Below are positions 10,134 to 18,728 of a stretch of DNA of 64,000 bases, in pieces. A model generated the notes under the pieces. It was given only the letters and a program-made list of their open reading frames with translations, ran no database searches and had not been told where the DNA came from. A program made the translations under genes and the position numbers. Position 1 is the first letter of the stretch. Each line of letters begins with the position of its first letter. The stretch comes from a virus. The stretch covers positions 101,530 through 165,529 of IMG/VR virus record IMGVR_UViG_3300008262_000003, one strand, 5' to 3'.

Positions 10134-11972
10134 TTATGAAAAACTTACCTGAGTTAAATTCTTAACCCTAACCGTAATGTCTTTATTCGGATATCTAACT
10201 TGATAAATTTGTGATGGTGTTGCAAATATTGTTTGATCAACCAATCCAATTTTTTTGGTAGTATCATCCTCATACGGTTGTGATGTTTCGGATGAACTGT
10301 ATTCACCACCAACCTTACCATAGAAACTAATATCCGATACAGAAATAACCCCGTTTTGGGCTTGGACTAACCTATTAATATCCGAAGCAAACACATTTTG
10401 ACCTAATTGTCTTGTAAGTGGGTTCATATATGTGGATATTAAATCAATGATAGATGAAACCACAACACCTTGGTTTTGTGCCCCATCCAAAACAACTGAT
10501 AAATCAACCGCTAAATCTAAAACCTCGGCAACATCAATTTGAACATAATCATTCATCATTCTATAGTTTGATAGATATGTTGCCAAATTATTTTTCAATG
10601 TGTTTGATACTGTTTGCGTTAATTTACCTGTAGTATCATAAGATAATATTTGTATTTTAATTTTATTATCTTCTTCAACTATTGCCACTTTTGCCGGTGC
10701 ACCAAATTTAGATGGCATTTTTCTAATTATTGCTTCATAATCATTAACTGTTACCGCTCTATTTTGTGCCGCAAAGTTATATGAAACAAAATTTCTAACT
10801 TCTTCAATATTTGGTTGGTTAGCACCACCCACCGCAGCGGTAACATTATTAACCCTCAATGAATTAACAACACTCGTATTAATATCTTGTGATGGACCAA
10901 CCACACTAAAATCAATAGTTCCAAGTGTATTAATAGCACTCACACCTATGTTTGATGATAAACCACCACCTATTCTATATTGAATAAAAAATGTTGTATT
11001 TACCGTCGGTGCATTACCCAACGCCAAAGTATTTTGATAGTTTGATAAATTAATCGGTACCCCCAATCTTGTAAATTCTCTTAATTGATCTTCTGCAGAA
11101 TTAGTTCCACCACCAAAAGTTAGTTTGAAATACCCTTCGGGTGTATATTCTGTAATAAATCTATTATCCGTTTGAATATATTGCCCAACTTTAACACCGG
11201 GATTGTCAGATGTTTTTGTGGGATCCTCAATAAACACTCTATCTTGGATTAACGCATCAACCTCATACCATTTTCCCTCTAAAGTTAAAAAGTCTTGATT
11301 TGATGGTGTATTAACATAAGATGTACCATCTTTTTGAATGATTGCAGTGACTCCCAAAACATTTTTCTCGGGAAGAAATACCTCCAAAAATGGTCTAACG
11401 TCCGATGTATTAATAACCTTCTTTAATACCTTAGTAATACCATTCACAATTACTTCACGTTTTGTGATTGTATAGTTAATTAAATTTCCATTAGCATCAA
11501 AGTTTGGAATCTTTAATCGGTTTGGATACCCCTCATTATTGAAGGGTGATGAAAAATCACAATCATTAACCAATTCAAAAACTTGTCCCGAACCAACCGC
11601 CTGTGATCCCGCTCTTAACATACCCAAATATCTAGTGTCTTCCTTATCACCAAACGCAGGAACCGTAATTGAAAAATCAGCCAAGGCAACAGATGGTCTC
11701 TGCCCCGGAATCTTTAAACCATACGTCCTTGCAATATTATATATTGACGTTTTTTGTTGAGCATATTGAAGAACTGTTTCTTGAATACTTCTGTCAATGT
11801 GATAATGTAAATTATCCGCAACCGCAGCGTTTAGGTCCAAAAAAACCGAAAATAACGCAGCGTCATTAACGTTTTGAATTAATTCGGGGTAATATGTGCT
11901 AACATATCCAACCAACTCATCTCTTAACTCTTGAAAGTCGCGAGGAACATATGATATTTTTTTATTTGCCAT
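10134..11972 (-). CDS. 6: Baseplate wedge protein, gp6-like (baseplate J family)
   Basis: 612 aa, close to T4 gp6 (660 aa). The N-terminal part (FQELRDELVGYVSTYYPELI, then NDAALFSVFLDLNAAVADNL) is typical of gp6/gpJ wedge proteins, as is the mid-region with FKLTFGGG and the later VRNFVSYNFAAQNRAVTVNDYEAI segment. gp6 forms the ring that ties the six baseplate wedges around the hub. It lies 4 nt downstream of the gp25 gene, the same partnership as in T4, where gp25 and gp6 contact each other. No own promoter-like element is seen, so it is read with gp25. Confidence 0.88.
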   Translation of the reverse strand: MANKKISYVPRDFQELRDELVGYVSTYYPELIQNVNDAALFSVFLDLNAAVADNLHYHIDRSIQETVLQYAQQKTSIYNIARTYGLKIPGQRPSVALADFSITVPAFGDKEDTRYLGMLRAGSQAVGSGQVFELVNDCDFSSPFNNEGYPNRLKIPNFDANGNLINYTITKREVIVNGITKVLKKVINTSDVRPFLEVFLPEKNVLGVTAIIQKDGTSYVNTPSNQDFLTLEGKWYEVDALIQDRVFIEDPTKTSDNPGVKVGQYIQTDNRFITEYTPEGYFKLTFGGGTNSAEDQLREFTRLGVPINLSNYQNTLALGNAPTVNTTFFIQYRIGGGLSSNIGVSAINTLGTIDFSVVGPSQDINTSVVNSLRVNNVTAAVGGANQPNIEEVRNFVSYNFAAQNRAVTVNDYEAIIRKMPSKFGAPAKVAIVEEDNKIKIQILSYDTTGKLTQTVSNTLKNNLATYLSNYRMMNDYVQIDVAEVLDLAVDLSVVLDGAQNQGVVVSSIIDLISTYMNPLTRQLGQNVFASDINRLVQAQNGVISVSDISFYGKVGGEYSSSETSQPYEDDTTKKIGLVDQTIFATPSQIYQVRYPNKDITVRVKNLTQVSFS

Positions 11973-11976
11973 AATA

Positions 11977-12438
11977 TTAAATATTGATAATTACAAAATC
12001 ACTAGGACTAAACACATCAGATGTAATAGTATAATCTATTCTAACTCTAGCAGTATATTCCGATGTTGCTTGATTAGGTATATACAACTCCTGATTAAAT
12101 GTATTCCCAATATTTGACACCAATAAAGTTTCCTCTTCATCCGATGCCGCAGTTATGGTGATTTTGTTAATTCTTAAATTCGGTATAAATTGTTCAACAG
12201 ATTTTCTAATCTCATCTTCAATACTCGCAAATGTTGGACCATCCATAGGTTCAAATATCAACTCATATAAACGAGTTCCAAATTCAGGTAAAAAATACCT
12301 ACTACCCTTACGGGTTAGCAATAAATGAATTAAATCACTTCTAATTTCTTCATTACTAGTATCCGATAAATCAAGATACTTACCATTAAACGAATCCCTA
12401 AAAGGAAAGTTTATACCATATGTTATACCATTTGCCAT
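11977..12438 (-). CDS. 25: Baseplate wedge protein, gp25-like (GPW/gp25 family)
   Basis: 153 aa (T4 gp25 is 132 aa). Residues 31-64 carry the family signature: EIRSDLIHLLLTRKGSRYFL, then PEFGTRLYELIFEP, followed by the amphipathic IEDEIRKSVEQFIPNLRI. gp25 is an inner wedge component that helps start sheath polymerisation. A GTATTTAT element lies only 5 nt before the ATG, so any transcript starting from it would be nearly leaderless. The gene heads the gp25-gp6 unit. Confidence 0.9.
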   Translation of the reverse strand: MANGITYGINFPFRDSFNGKYLDLSDTSNEEIRSDLIHLLLTRKGSRYFLPEFGTRLYELIFEPMDGPTFASIEDEIRKSVEQFIPNLRINKITITAASDEEETLLVSNIGNTFNQELYIPNQATSEYTARVRIDYTITSDVFSPSDFVIINI

Positions 12439-12443
12439 ATTTT

Positions 12444-12451
12444 ATAAATAC
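12444..12451 (-). promoter_or_regulatory. GTATTTAT element upstream of gp25 gene
   Basis: Sense strand GTATTTATAAAATATGG; 5 nt separate the element from the ATG. Confidence 0.5.
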
Positions 12452-12468
12452 AACATACTAGAAAAGTA

Positions 12469-12684
12469 TTATTGACCCATCTCCTTTTTTATTTCTTGGA
12501 TTTTATCATACGTTGTTGTAACAACTTTTCTTTTGTTTATCATCTCTTGTCTCGTCTCCTCATCATAAGGACAATGACGACAACCGGATCCACAACAGGA
12601 TCCCCGATCCAAATGATACTGTTCAGTGAATACTACTTTTCCACCATCCAGATAATAATGTTTTCCTTCTATAAATTCCTTCAT
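12469..12684 (-). CDS. DUF5522-like cysteine-rich small protein
   Basis: 71 aa. The segment YYLDGGKVVFTEQYHLDRG followed by SCCGSGCRHCPYDEE matches the DUF5522 family: a short beta-hairpin plus a CCGxGCRHCPY cysteine cluster that could bind a metal. The function is unknown; the family is mainly chromosomal in Bacteroidota, so this gene was probably picked up from a host. Its start has a strong Shine-Dalgarno-like GGGAGGTG about 6 nt before the ATG, unlike nearly every other gene here. It lies between the RNR terminator and the gp25 gene. Confidence 0.85.
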   Translation of the reverse strand: MKEFIEGKHYYLDGGKVVFTEQYHLDRGSCCGSGCRHCPYDEETRQEMINKRKVVTTTYDKIQEIKKEMGQ

Positions 12685-12820
12685 AAATCACACCTCCCAA
12701 ATAAAACCATTCATGGGTTATACAATTAAAGTTTAGATAAACGGCAACATGCCAGTTATATAAATAATACAAAATAAACGGTAAGAGTAAAACTCTAAAA
12801 ATCGTACCTATCATAAACAT
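12623..12820 (-). CDS. Possible small membrane protein (weak)
   Basis: A 65-codon frame with a hydrophobic start (MFMIGTIFRVLLLPFILYYL) fills otherwise empty space between the RNR terminator and the DUF5522 gene. An ATATTTAT element overlaps its first ATG; a second ATG at 12814 would be the better start. Its 3' third overlaps the DUF5522 gene in another frame. It could equally be an untranslated leader of that gene. Low confidence. Confidence 0.25.
   Translation of the reverse strand: MFMIGTIFRVLLLPFILYYLYNWHVAVYLNFNCITHEWFYLGGVIYEGIYRRKTLLSGWWKSSIH
12685..12700 (-). promoter_or_regulatory. Strong Shine-Dalgarno sequence before DUF5522 gene
   Basis: The sense strand reads GGGAGGTGTGATTTATG. 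Other genes in the window rely on A/T-rich leaders without such a site, so this start stands out and fixes the ATG at 12684. Confidence 0.65.
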
Positions 12821-12832
12821 AAATATTTTAGA

Positions 12833-12860
12833 TAAAAAAGGGGTGGAATCCCACCCCTTT
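12833..12860 (-). terminator. Rho-independent terminator after RNR gene
   Basis: On the minus strand GGGGTGG-GATT-CCACCCC, extended by AAA/TTT pairs, is followed by a T-run. It lies 19 nt past the RNR stop and closes the replication/nucleotide transcript. Confidence 0.85.
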
Positions 12861-12878
12861 GTTAGACAGTTTAATCAT

Positions 12879-14738
12879 TTATTTAATCTCACAAGCACCA
12901 CCAGCACAAGCTAACTCACCACTCAAATCAGTATTATCTTGGGTTTCAACAACCTTTGATAAATCAATAGAGTGAAGTTTTTCAAACATCTCATAATACC
13001 TTTCTTCAGTAATATCTTCAAAAGGTGCCTGAATGTAACTGCCCCCATCGTAAGGTAAAACCGATAATCCATTATAGAAGTTTCTATTATTCCACATCCA
13101 TTCACCCGCCAATTCCCATTCATCTTCTTTCAAAGAAATGGTTGCTGATACGTTATGTGAATTAGAACCTGTTCTGTGACCTGGTTTAATCCATTCTTGT
13201 GATACACGTTTTACACGATCCAAGATTTGGAATGGACTTTCAGTTCTCAAAATAGCACCTTCAGGTGATTTTTGTGGAACGGAAATAACCGCAGTGTCGT
13301 GAGGACGGAAATACTCATCTTCCACTAACTCGGGGTGATTCTCTACCAAGTAAGAATAAATTGGTTCATTCTTACCCACACGAACACGACGAACATAATA
13401 ATCGTTGTGCCAAGCGTGAATACCCGATGAAGTTCCAAGAGTTAATGATGTAGTTCCCGCAGGTTTTACTGTTGTAGATCTCGCCGCAGGATTGATACCA
13501 ATGATTTTCGCAACTCGCTCATTCTCTTCATTAGCCATAGTAGCCGCTTGTGTCATATCATAACCTAACACAGTTCCTGATCCAATACCCGTCATTGATA
13601 CACCGATCAACGCATCTTTTTCAGTTGTTTTCTTCCAAATATCTCGTAGATAGTGAAAATCAGTATAACCCGCTTGTAATGTTCCAATGAACGCCGCCGC
13701 TTTTACTCGGGTGTTGAAGTCTTCTTGTGATTCAATATCTGATACATTTACCTCACATAAGTTACAAAACTGATATGGTCTCAAAGCGATCTCACAACAC
13801 GGGTTGGTTCCCCAATCTTTATCGTTTGTAAAGTAGATACCGGGTTCTCCCGCACCTGACAACTCAACTCGTTTCCAAAGTTCCATAAAGAATTCTTTGG
13901 TGATTTTGTGACGAAGAAGAACTGCCGAGTTATTTGCTCTACCACGTTGTGGATTGTTTTCCCACCAAGAACCTGATTTACAAGCAATCATCTCATCATC
14001 ATCAGCACTAAACAAGGAAATCAAAGCTGCCCTACGAATCCCACCTGCTAGTACCGCATCCGCAATATGACAAACAATATCATGAACCTCAATCGGACTT
14101 AATCTATCACCATCTTCTTTTGAATCTAATACCTTTGTGATATTATGAACACAATCTTTTAATGGTTGGGGACCCGGTGCTTTACCACCCGATGTTACCA
14201 ATGCAGCACCTTTTGGTCGGATATCTGAAAAATCAAAATCAGGTGTTGATGTGTTTTGACCAAAATATGACTTCATCAATACTTTAATCGCATCCGCCCA
14301 TCCTTCAATACTATCACCAACCAAGTATCTTCTTTTTCTTGTTGCCGATGGTTTTCTAATTTCAGGTAATTTATCTACGTGATGTTTCTGAACAGAATAA
14401 CCAACACCTGTACCACCTAACAATAAGAACATACACTCAGCAAAACTATCCAAGTGGTCTATCGGTAAGTAAGAACAGTTATAAATTCTGTTTGGTGATA
14501 TTTCAATTGGTCTTCCCCCAAATTGAAGTGATCTCATTGAAGGTAACACTTTTTTGTTGTAAACCAACTTATATACTTCTCTAATCTCTGATTCTAAGGA
14601 TGGATATTTCTTAATGTGCATATCCATATTTCTTGTAACCAGTTCGTCCCATGTTTCTCTTCTATTTAACTCGGGAACATATTTGGCGTATTTCATATAC
14701 ACCGTTAAATCTGACAAAATCTTCTGTGAAGCGTCCAT
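12879..14738 (-). CDS. nrdJ: Adenosylcobalamin-dependent (class II) ribonucleotide reductase
   Basis: 619 aa, a monomeric class II reductase similar to ribonucleoside-triphosphate reductase. It reduces ribonucleotides to deoxyribonucleotides using an adenosylcobalamin-derived thiyl radical, feeding phage DNA synthesis. Visible residues: N-terminal redox Cys in IYNCSYLPI (C88), GGTGVGYS loop, active-site NPCCEIALRPYQFCNLCEVN (radical Cys and the catalytic Glu near 315-330), PAGTTSLTLGTSSGIHAWHN, and a C-terminal CxxxxC pair (CAGGAC) that takes electrons from thioredoxin. It is shorter than the Lactobacillus enzyme (739 aa). It does not need oxygen and depends on host or scavenged B12. It lies 11 nt downstream of the helicase gene; a hairpin terminator follows. 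Confidence 0.9.
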   Translation of the reverse strand: MDASQKILSDLTVYMKYAKYVPELNRRETWDELVTRNMDMHIKKYPSLESEIREVYKLVYNKKVLPSMRSLQFGGRPIEISPNRIYNCSYLPIDHLDSFAECMFLLLGGTGVGYSVQKHHVDKLPEIRKPSATRKRRYLVGDSIEGWADAIKVLMKSYFGQNTSTPDFDFSDIRPKGAALVTSGGKAPGPQPLKDCVHNITKVLDSKEDGDRLSPIEVHDIVCHIADAVLAGGIRRAALISLFSADDDEMIACKSGSWWENNPQRGRANNSAVLLRHKITKEFFMELWKRVELSGAGEPGIYFTNDKDWGTNPCCEIALRPYQFCNLCEVNVSDIESQEDFNTRVKAAAFIGTLQAGYTDFHYLRDIWKKTTEKDALIGVSMTGIGSGTVLGYDMTQAATMANEENERVAKIIGINPAARSTTVKPAGTTSLTLGTSSGIHAWHNDYYVRRVRVGKNEPIYSYLVENHPELVEDEYFRPHDTAVISVPQKSPEGAILRTESPFQILDRVKRVSQEWIKPGHRTGSNSHNVSATISLKEDEWELAGEWMWNNRNFYNGLSVLPYDGGSYIQAPFEDITEERYYEMFEKLHSIDLSKVVETQDNTDLSGELACAGGACEIK

Positions 14739-14749
14739 TTTAATTCTTT

Positions 14750-16144
14750 TTAATTGTTACTATTTTGTTTATTTCCTTCTCGAGACTTACGTTTTTCCAT
14801 AAGCTCTTTAATTCGGTCTCTTTGCTTTTCTTCTTTCTTTTCCTCAAAGCCTAGGAACGTAACTGAACTCTCAGTGTCAATCTCCATCATCTTGTTATTG
14901 AATTTACAATTCTCAAACACCACACCATCTTTACCCAATCGCGACTTGGTGATAGCAATGGTTGCCAAATCCATTTCCTTCTGTTGAAGTGTTTTGGCGA
15001 TAGAGATAATTACGTGACCAACTTGTGCTTTTTTAATGGATCCACCCATTTGGTCTGTCGTAACAACCTCTGATGAAATAGATGATCTATTACCTTGTGT
15101 TGCTGTCCAACCTGCGATACTCAATTCGTGACACATTGCTTCAAATCCTCTCATCACTGAACCTTCACTTTTCCATTCATCACCAAGATTCTTGTCCGGA
15201 ACCACACAATCGATATAATCTAATAATACGATGTCAATTTTTGTTCCGTCAGCAATTAATTTTCTAACTTGGTTTTTTATTTGGTTCATTGTCATAGTAT
15301 CAGATGGTAACTTCATCAAAACCAATTCATTTGGCATCGAGTTTTGAATTTCACGTACCTTATCTAATACCTCATCCTTTTTTTCAGACAATTCATCAGG
15401 ACTGATGCCGGTCCATATCGTGAAATGTTTTCTCTGAATAATTTTAGGATTATCTTCAAAGAAGATTTGTAGAACATTATATCCGTGAGCAAACGCTGTG
15501 TTGGCAATTTTAGTTAAGATTGTACTTTTACCCACACCTGTTGGTGCAAGAATCACTCCAATCTCACCTTTAGCTAATCCTCCATTTAATAAGTTGTCAA
15601 TACCAGGTATTCCCATCGGAATAGGATGTCTGAAATCATCATTTAGAACCTCATCTAGGTTACCAAAGACATCTGACATACCATCCTTTCTCTCACCAAC
15701 TTGTAACGCCTCACGTACAAGTTCTTCCAACTGATCATAGTTTTCAAACTCACCATTATCAATTACCTTTTGAGCCTTGGTCATTACTTTCTGTAATTCT
15801 TGTTGCTTACAAAACTTCAAAGCCTTTTCCTGAACAAACTGACTTCCTTCAAATGGACTATTTTTAACTTGGTTAATAGTATCCATAAGGATCTTTAACA
15901 TCGTTTCATTCGGAAACTCACTCTTAGTTTGTTGCTCCAAAGTATCAAAAGATGGTGTGCAATCATACTTCTTATAATATTCTTTTATAAGTTGTATTAA
16001 CGTCTTGAAATACTTGTTATCAAAATACGAGGGTTCAATTACGTCTAAAATGCTACGAGCGAAATCTTTGTCAACGATAATCTGATTTAATAATTGTAAC
16101 TGAAAAGTTTGACCTAGATACTCGAAATTTTTTACTTTAGACAT
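14750..16144 (-). CDS. 41: Replicative DNA helicase, DnaB/gp41-like
   Basis: 464 aa (T4 gp41 is 475 aa). An N-terminal DnaB-like helical domain precedes a RecA-type motor: Walker A APTGVGKST at 200-208, Walker B IDIVLLDYID with Asp near 309, and an EGSVMRGFEAMCHELSIAG segment typical of DnaB. It unwinds the lagging strand at the fork as a hexamer. The charged C-terminus (KKEEKQRDRIKELMEKRKSR) may bind primase or loader. An ATATTTAT element lies 23 nt before the ATG, the only replication gene to have one. RNR follows after 11 nt. Confidence 0.9.
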   Translation of the reverse strand: MSKVKNFEYLGQTFQLQLLNQIIVDKDFARSILDVIEPSYFDNKYFKTLIQLIKEYYKKYDCTPSFDTLEQQTKSEFPNETMLKILMDTINQVKNSPFEGSQFVQEKALKFCKQQELQKVMTKAQKVIDNGEFENYDQLEELVREALQVGERKDGMSDVFGNLDEVLNDDFRHPIPMGIPGIDNLLNGGLAKGEIGVILAPTGVGKSTILTKIANTAFAHGYNVLQIFFEDNPKIIQRKHFTIWTGISPDELSEKKDEVLDKVREIQNSMPNELVLMKLPSDTMTMNQIKNQVRKLIADGTKIDIVLLDYIDCVVPDKNLGDEWKSEGSVMRGFEAMCHELSIAGWTATQGNRSSISSEVVTTDQMGGSIKKAQVGHVIISIAKTLQQKEMDLATIAITKSRLGKDGVVFENCKFNNKMMEIDTESSVTFLGFEEKKEEKQRDRIKELMEKRKSREGNKQNSNN

Positions 16145-16167
16145 ACGATTTTTTTTTAGCTGTTTTG

Positions 16168-16175
16168 ATAAATAT
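16168..16175 (-). promoter_or_regulatory. ATATTTAT element upstream of helicase gene
   Basis: Sense strand GTATATTTATCAAAACAGC, 23 nt before the helicase ATG. Confidence 0.4.
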
Positions 16176-16180
16176 ACAGG

Positions 16181-16633
16181 TTATAGACTAATGTTCAAAT
16201 ATTCTGTTGTTAAATTTTCAGATGAAAAAATGTCAGTTAAGTCTTTTAACACTGCTTTAATTTCCGGACGTACATCCACAGTATATCTAACCTTGGGTGG
16301 ATACACTTTGGCATCAAAATTTCTATGACAAATTGTGTGATCGCCCACTTTTACATACATACGGAACTCCTCAGCACCATCCGTGTAAGATGTATTCATA
16401 ACATTTGGATCTTCCTCAATAATATGTTTATTATCCAATAGGTAGATTACACTTTTCATCTTCAAATCATATTGAAGTTTTTCACCTAAACCTTTGAAAT
16501 AATCATAAAACTCCATCGAATTTTTTGCCTTCGGATTGTAGTTTCTTACATTGAAAAATCGTTGAACTACGATGTTATCATTCAATGTCATTAGAAATTC
16601 CATTTTGGTAATTTCTTGTTCTTTTGTACTCAT
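16181..16633 (-). CDS. Conserved hypothetical protein in replication operon (150 aa)
   Basis: 150 aa, mixed alpha/beta, starting MSTKEQEITKMEFLMTLNDN; MEFLMTLNDNIVVQRFFNVR is the most distinctive stretch. No enzyme motif, Cys cluster or membrane segment. It overlaps the exonuclease gene by 4 nt and lies directly before the helicase gene, so it is co-expressed with replication proteins and may be an accessory of the replisome (inference). No specific family recognised. Confidence 0.75.
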   Translation of the reverse strand: MSTKEQEITKMEFLMTLNDNIVVQRFFNVRNYNPKAKNSMEFYDYFKGLGEKLQYDLKMKSVIYLLDNKHIIEEDPNVMNTSYTDGAEEFRMYVKVGDHTICHRNFDAKVYPPKVRYTVDVRPEIKAVLKDLTDIFSSENLTTEYLNISL

Positions 16634-17640
16634 TTTGTTTGATTTTTTTTGTGATACATTTTTTCTTTTCTCGTAAGTTTCATAAAGGGTCTTACGAAAT
16701 CAACCCACGCCTCGTCCTTTTTGGGTAAGAACTTGAAAAACCCATCTTCCGTCATCATTCGGATTAAATTCCTGTAACCCCTATCCTCGGGATCCAAGGA
16801 TTCTTCGTAATAATCTCGTACTAATTCTTTCGCATCTTCTGTAATTAAAGGGTTTGACAAATCTATTATCTGTTCATTGATTTGATAATACTCTTCCCCA
16901 AAGATACCTAATTTTGTCTTACCAGTCAAAATATTTTTTAATGTATTGTTATCCTTAAATTCCTTTAACAATTCCTCACTTTTTTCTAAAATATACTTGA
17001 CACTAACAATTTCAGTTTGAACTTCAGGGAAGAATTTTACCAACGTTTTTTCACCAAGTCCGTAAATACCATTGATATTGTCCGACTTGTCTCCCATCAA
17101 AATTTTTAGAGTTTTTGTGTTTTCTACAGGAACTTTGATCTCTTGTAAGCTTACCCTATCATTTTTCACAAAAAATTTTCGGTGTGAAGGATTATAAACC
17201 CTTACTTTATCATTAACTAATTGTAAATAATCTTTATCTGCCGAAAATATTGTCTTATCCTCATTCTCTGAAATCAAACAATAATACGCAATCAAATCGT
17301 CCGATTCATTGTTAGGAACCTCTAACTGACGAACAAAGATCTCCTCCAAATAAGACCTAACTCTTGTCTTCTGATCATCATATGACTGATACTTTTCATC
17401 AGTCATTGTATTACGTCTGTTTTCCTTATACTGTGGATATATTTTCTTACGAGTTGATGAATTATTCTCCCCGTCCCAAAACACAATTACTTTGTCGTAA
17501 TTATTATCCTCCAAAAATTTTCTGATAGTATTCAAAAAGTGAAAAACCCCACCAATGTGCTTACCATTATGATAAAATTCTCGAACTCCGTGAAATCCAA
17601 TCTTGAATAGATTGTTGCCATCAATAAGTAGGGTTTTCAC
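16630..17640 (-). CDS. rnh: 5'-3' exonuclease / RNase H, FEN family (T4 Rnh-like)
   Basis: 336 aa (T4 RNase H is 305 aa). FEN-type metal-binding acids are visible: D7 (LIDGNN), D56 (VIVFWDG), E112/D114/D115 (NESDDLIAYY), D135/D137 (SADKDYLQL) and D184/D187 (GDKSDNI). The H3TH DNA-binding loop GIYGLGEKT follows at 191-199. The helical arch has basic residues (TRKKIYPQYKENRR). It would remove RNA primers from Okazaki fragments. It sits between recombinase and helicase genes in one transcript, 7 nt after the recombinase stop. Confidence 0.88.
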   Translation of the reverse strand: MKTLLIDGNNLFKIGFHGVREFYHNGKHIGGVFHFLNTIRKFLEDNNYDKVIVFWDGENNSSTRKKIYPQYKENRRNTMTDEKYQSYDDQKTRVRSYLEEIFVRQLEVPNNESDDLIAYYCLISENEDKTIFSADKDYLQLVNDKVRVYNPSHRKFFVKNDRVSLQEIKVPVENTKTLKILMGDKSDNINGIYGLGEKTLVKFFPEVQTEIVSVKYILEKSEELLKEFKDNNTLKNILTGKTKLGIFGEEYYQINEQIIDLSNPLITEDAKELVRDYYEESLDPEDRGYRNLIRMMTEDGFFKFLPKKDEAWVDFVRPFMKLTRKEKMYHKKNQTK

Positions 17641-17647
17641 AATTAAA

Positions 17648-18655
17648 TTAGTTTAAGGATTCTTTCTCTTCTTTCAAATCAAAGTCACCATCAGATCCGA
17701 TAACATCTTTCCAATACTCAGCATATTCTTTCTTATACCTTTCAACCGATGCCTTTTCTTCTGTGCTATCCTTACCCGATAAGAATCCGTGGGGTGTAAC
17801 AATAATCTTACCATCATCATATCCTAATCCGTTGATGTGGTTCTTCAATACAGAAATCTTACTACGAATTGCGAACTTAACCGTTCTTTTGTCTTTGGTC
17901 GCTGTGATCTTAGTGGTTCCCGCACCTTTTTGATTACCAAACAAAAATACCAATGATGAATTCAACCATACCGCGTTTCCACCTTTAGCCATAATTTTTG
18001 GTTGTCCAAAAGGATTATCCGGTAACTCAACCCAAGGTTGGTTAACAATCACCAAAGAGTTTTGATAATTTGAATCTGTCTTTCTTGATCCTGAAATTCT
18101 TTGGTTAATACCCATACCAATTTTGTCAGATAATACCGAAGCGTTGTGTTGCTTACCACCCTTACCATCAAAGGTCATTTTACACGGCACAGAACCCACA
18201 GAATCCCACAAGAATAGAAGATCATACTCAATCTCACCTTTCTCTTGTGCGTCCAACATATCGTTGATATAGTCGGTTATTTGCTCAATATACTCAAAGT
18301 TATTATTGAAGATGAAAAATCCATCCCAATCAACCTCACCTGTAGTTTCGTCAATAACCTCTTCACATTCAAATCCCATCAAACGAGCGTGTTCAAACGA
18401 CCACTTTTGTTCGGTGATAATGAATACAGGAAGAATACCCTTTCTCTGAGCATCAACCGCAGTTTTAACCAACGCTGTTGTTTTACCCGTATCTGAGTGA
18501 CCCAAAAACATATTAATATGTCCCATCGCAGGACCAGGAACACCAACCGCATCCAAAAAATCAGGACCCAAGTCAAAATAACTTTGTGGTTTGTACTTCG
18601 CTGACGTAGAAAATTTCTCTTTTACTTTTTTGAAATCCGCTTTCTTAATCGCCAT
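17648..18655 (-). CDS. uvsX: UvsX/RecA-like recombinase
   Basis: 335 aa. RecA-fold core: Walker A GHSDTGKTT at 52-60, EQKWSFEHARLMGF, Walker B YDLLFLWDSVGSVP, and a DNA-binding loop region with HNASVLSDKIGMGINQRISG. It catalyses strand invasion for recombination-dependent replication and repair, with the SSB as partner encoded just upstream. The C-terminus is acidic, as in other RecA proteins. No TATTTAT element is seen; a hairpin terminator precedes it by about 25 nt, so it has its own start or is read through from the SSB gene. Confidence 0.88.
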   Translation of the reverse strand: MAIKKADFKKVKEKFSTSAKYKPQSYFDLGPDFLDAVGVPGPAMGHINMFLGHSDTGKTTALVKTAVDAQRKGILPVFIITEQKWSFEHARLMGFECEEVIDETTGEVDWDGFFIFNNNFEYIEQITDYINDMLDAQEKGEIEYDLLFLWDSVGSVPCKMTFDGKGGKQHNASVLSDKIGMGINQRISGSRKTDSNYQNSLVIVNQPWVELPDNPFGQPKIMAKGGNAVWLNSSLVFLFGNQKGAGTTKITATKDKRTVKFAIRSKISVLKNHINGLGYDDGKIIVTPHGFLSGKDSTEEKASVERYKKEYAEYWKDVIGSDGDFDLKEEKESLN

Positions 18656-18679
18656 TTTTTTCTTTTTTACTTATTAAAC

Positions 18680-18719
18680 AAAAAGAACTTGGATACCCAA
18701 TTTATTCAAGTATCCAAGT
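18680..18719 (-). terminator. Hairpin terminator after SSB gene
   Basis: Minus strand ACTTGGATAC, a 13-nt loop, GTATCCAAGT, then TCTTTTTG. It follows the SSB stop by about 10 nt and would limit read-through into the recombinase gene, allowing higher SSB levels. Confidence 0.7.
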
Positions 18720-18728
18720 CCCATTAAA

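Noticed and set aside
12879-14738. Intein or split in the ribonucleotide reductase
   Set aside because: Phage RNR genes often hold inteins, but the frame runs through all active-site blocks without extra sequence.
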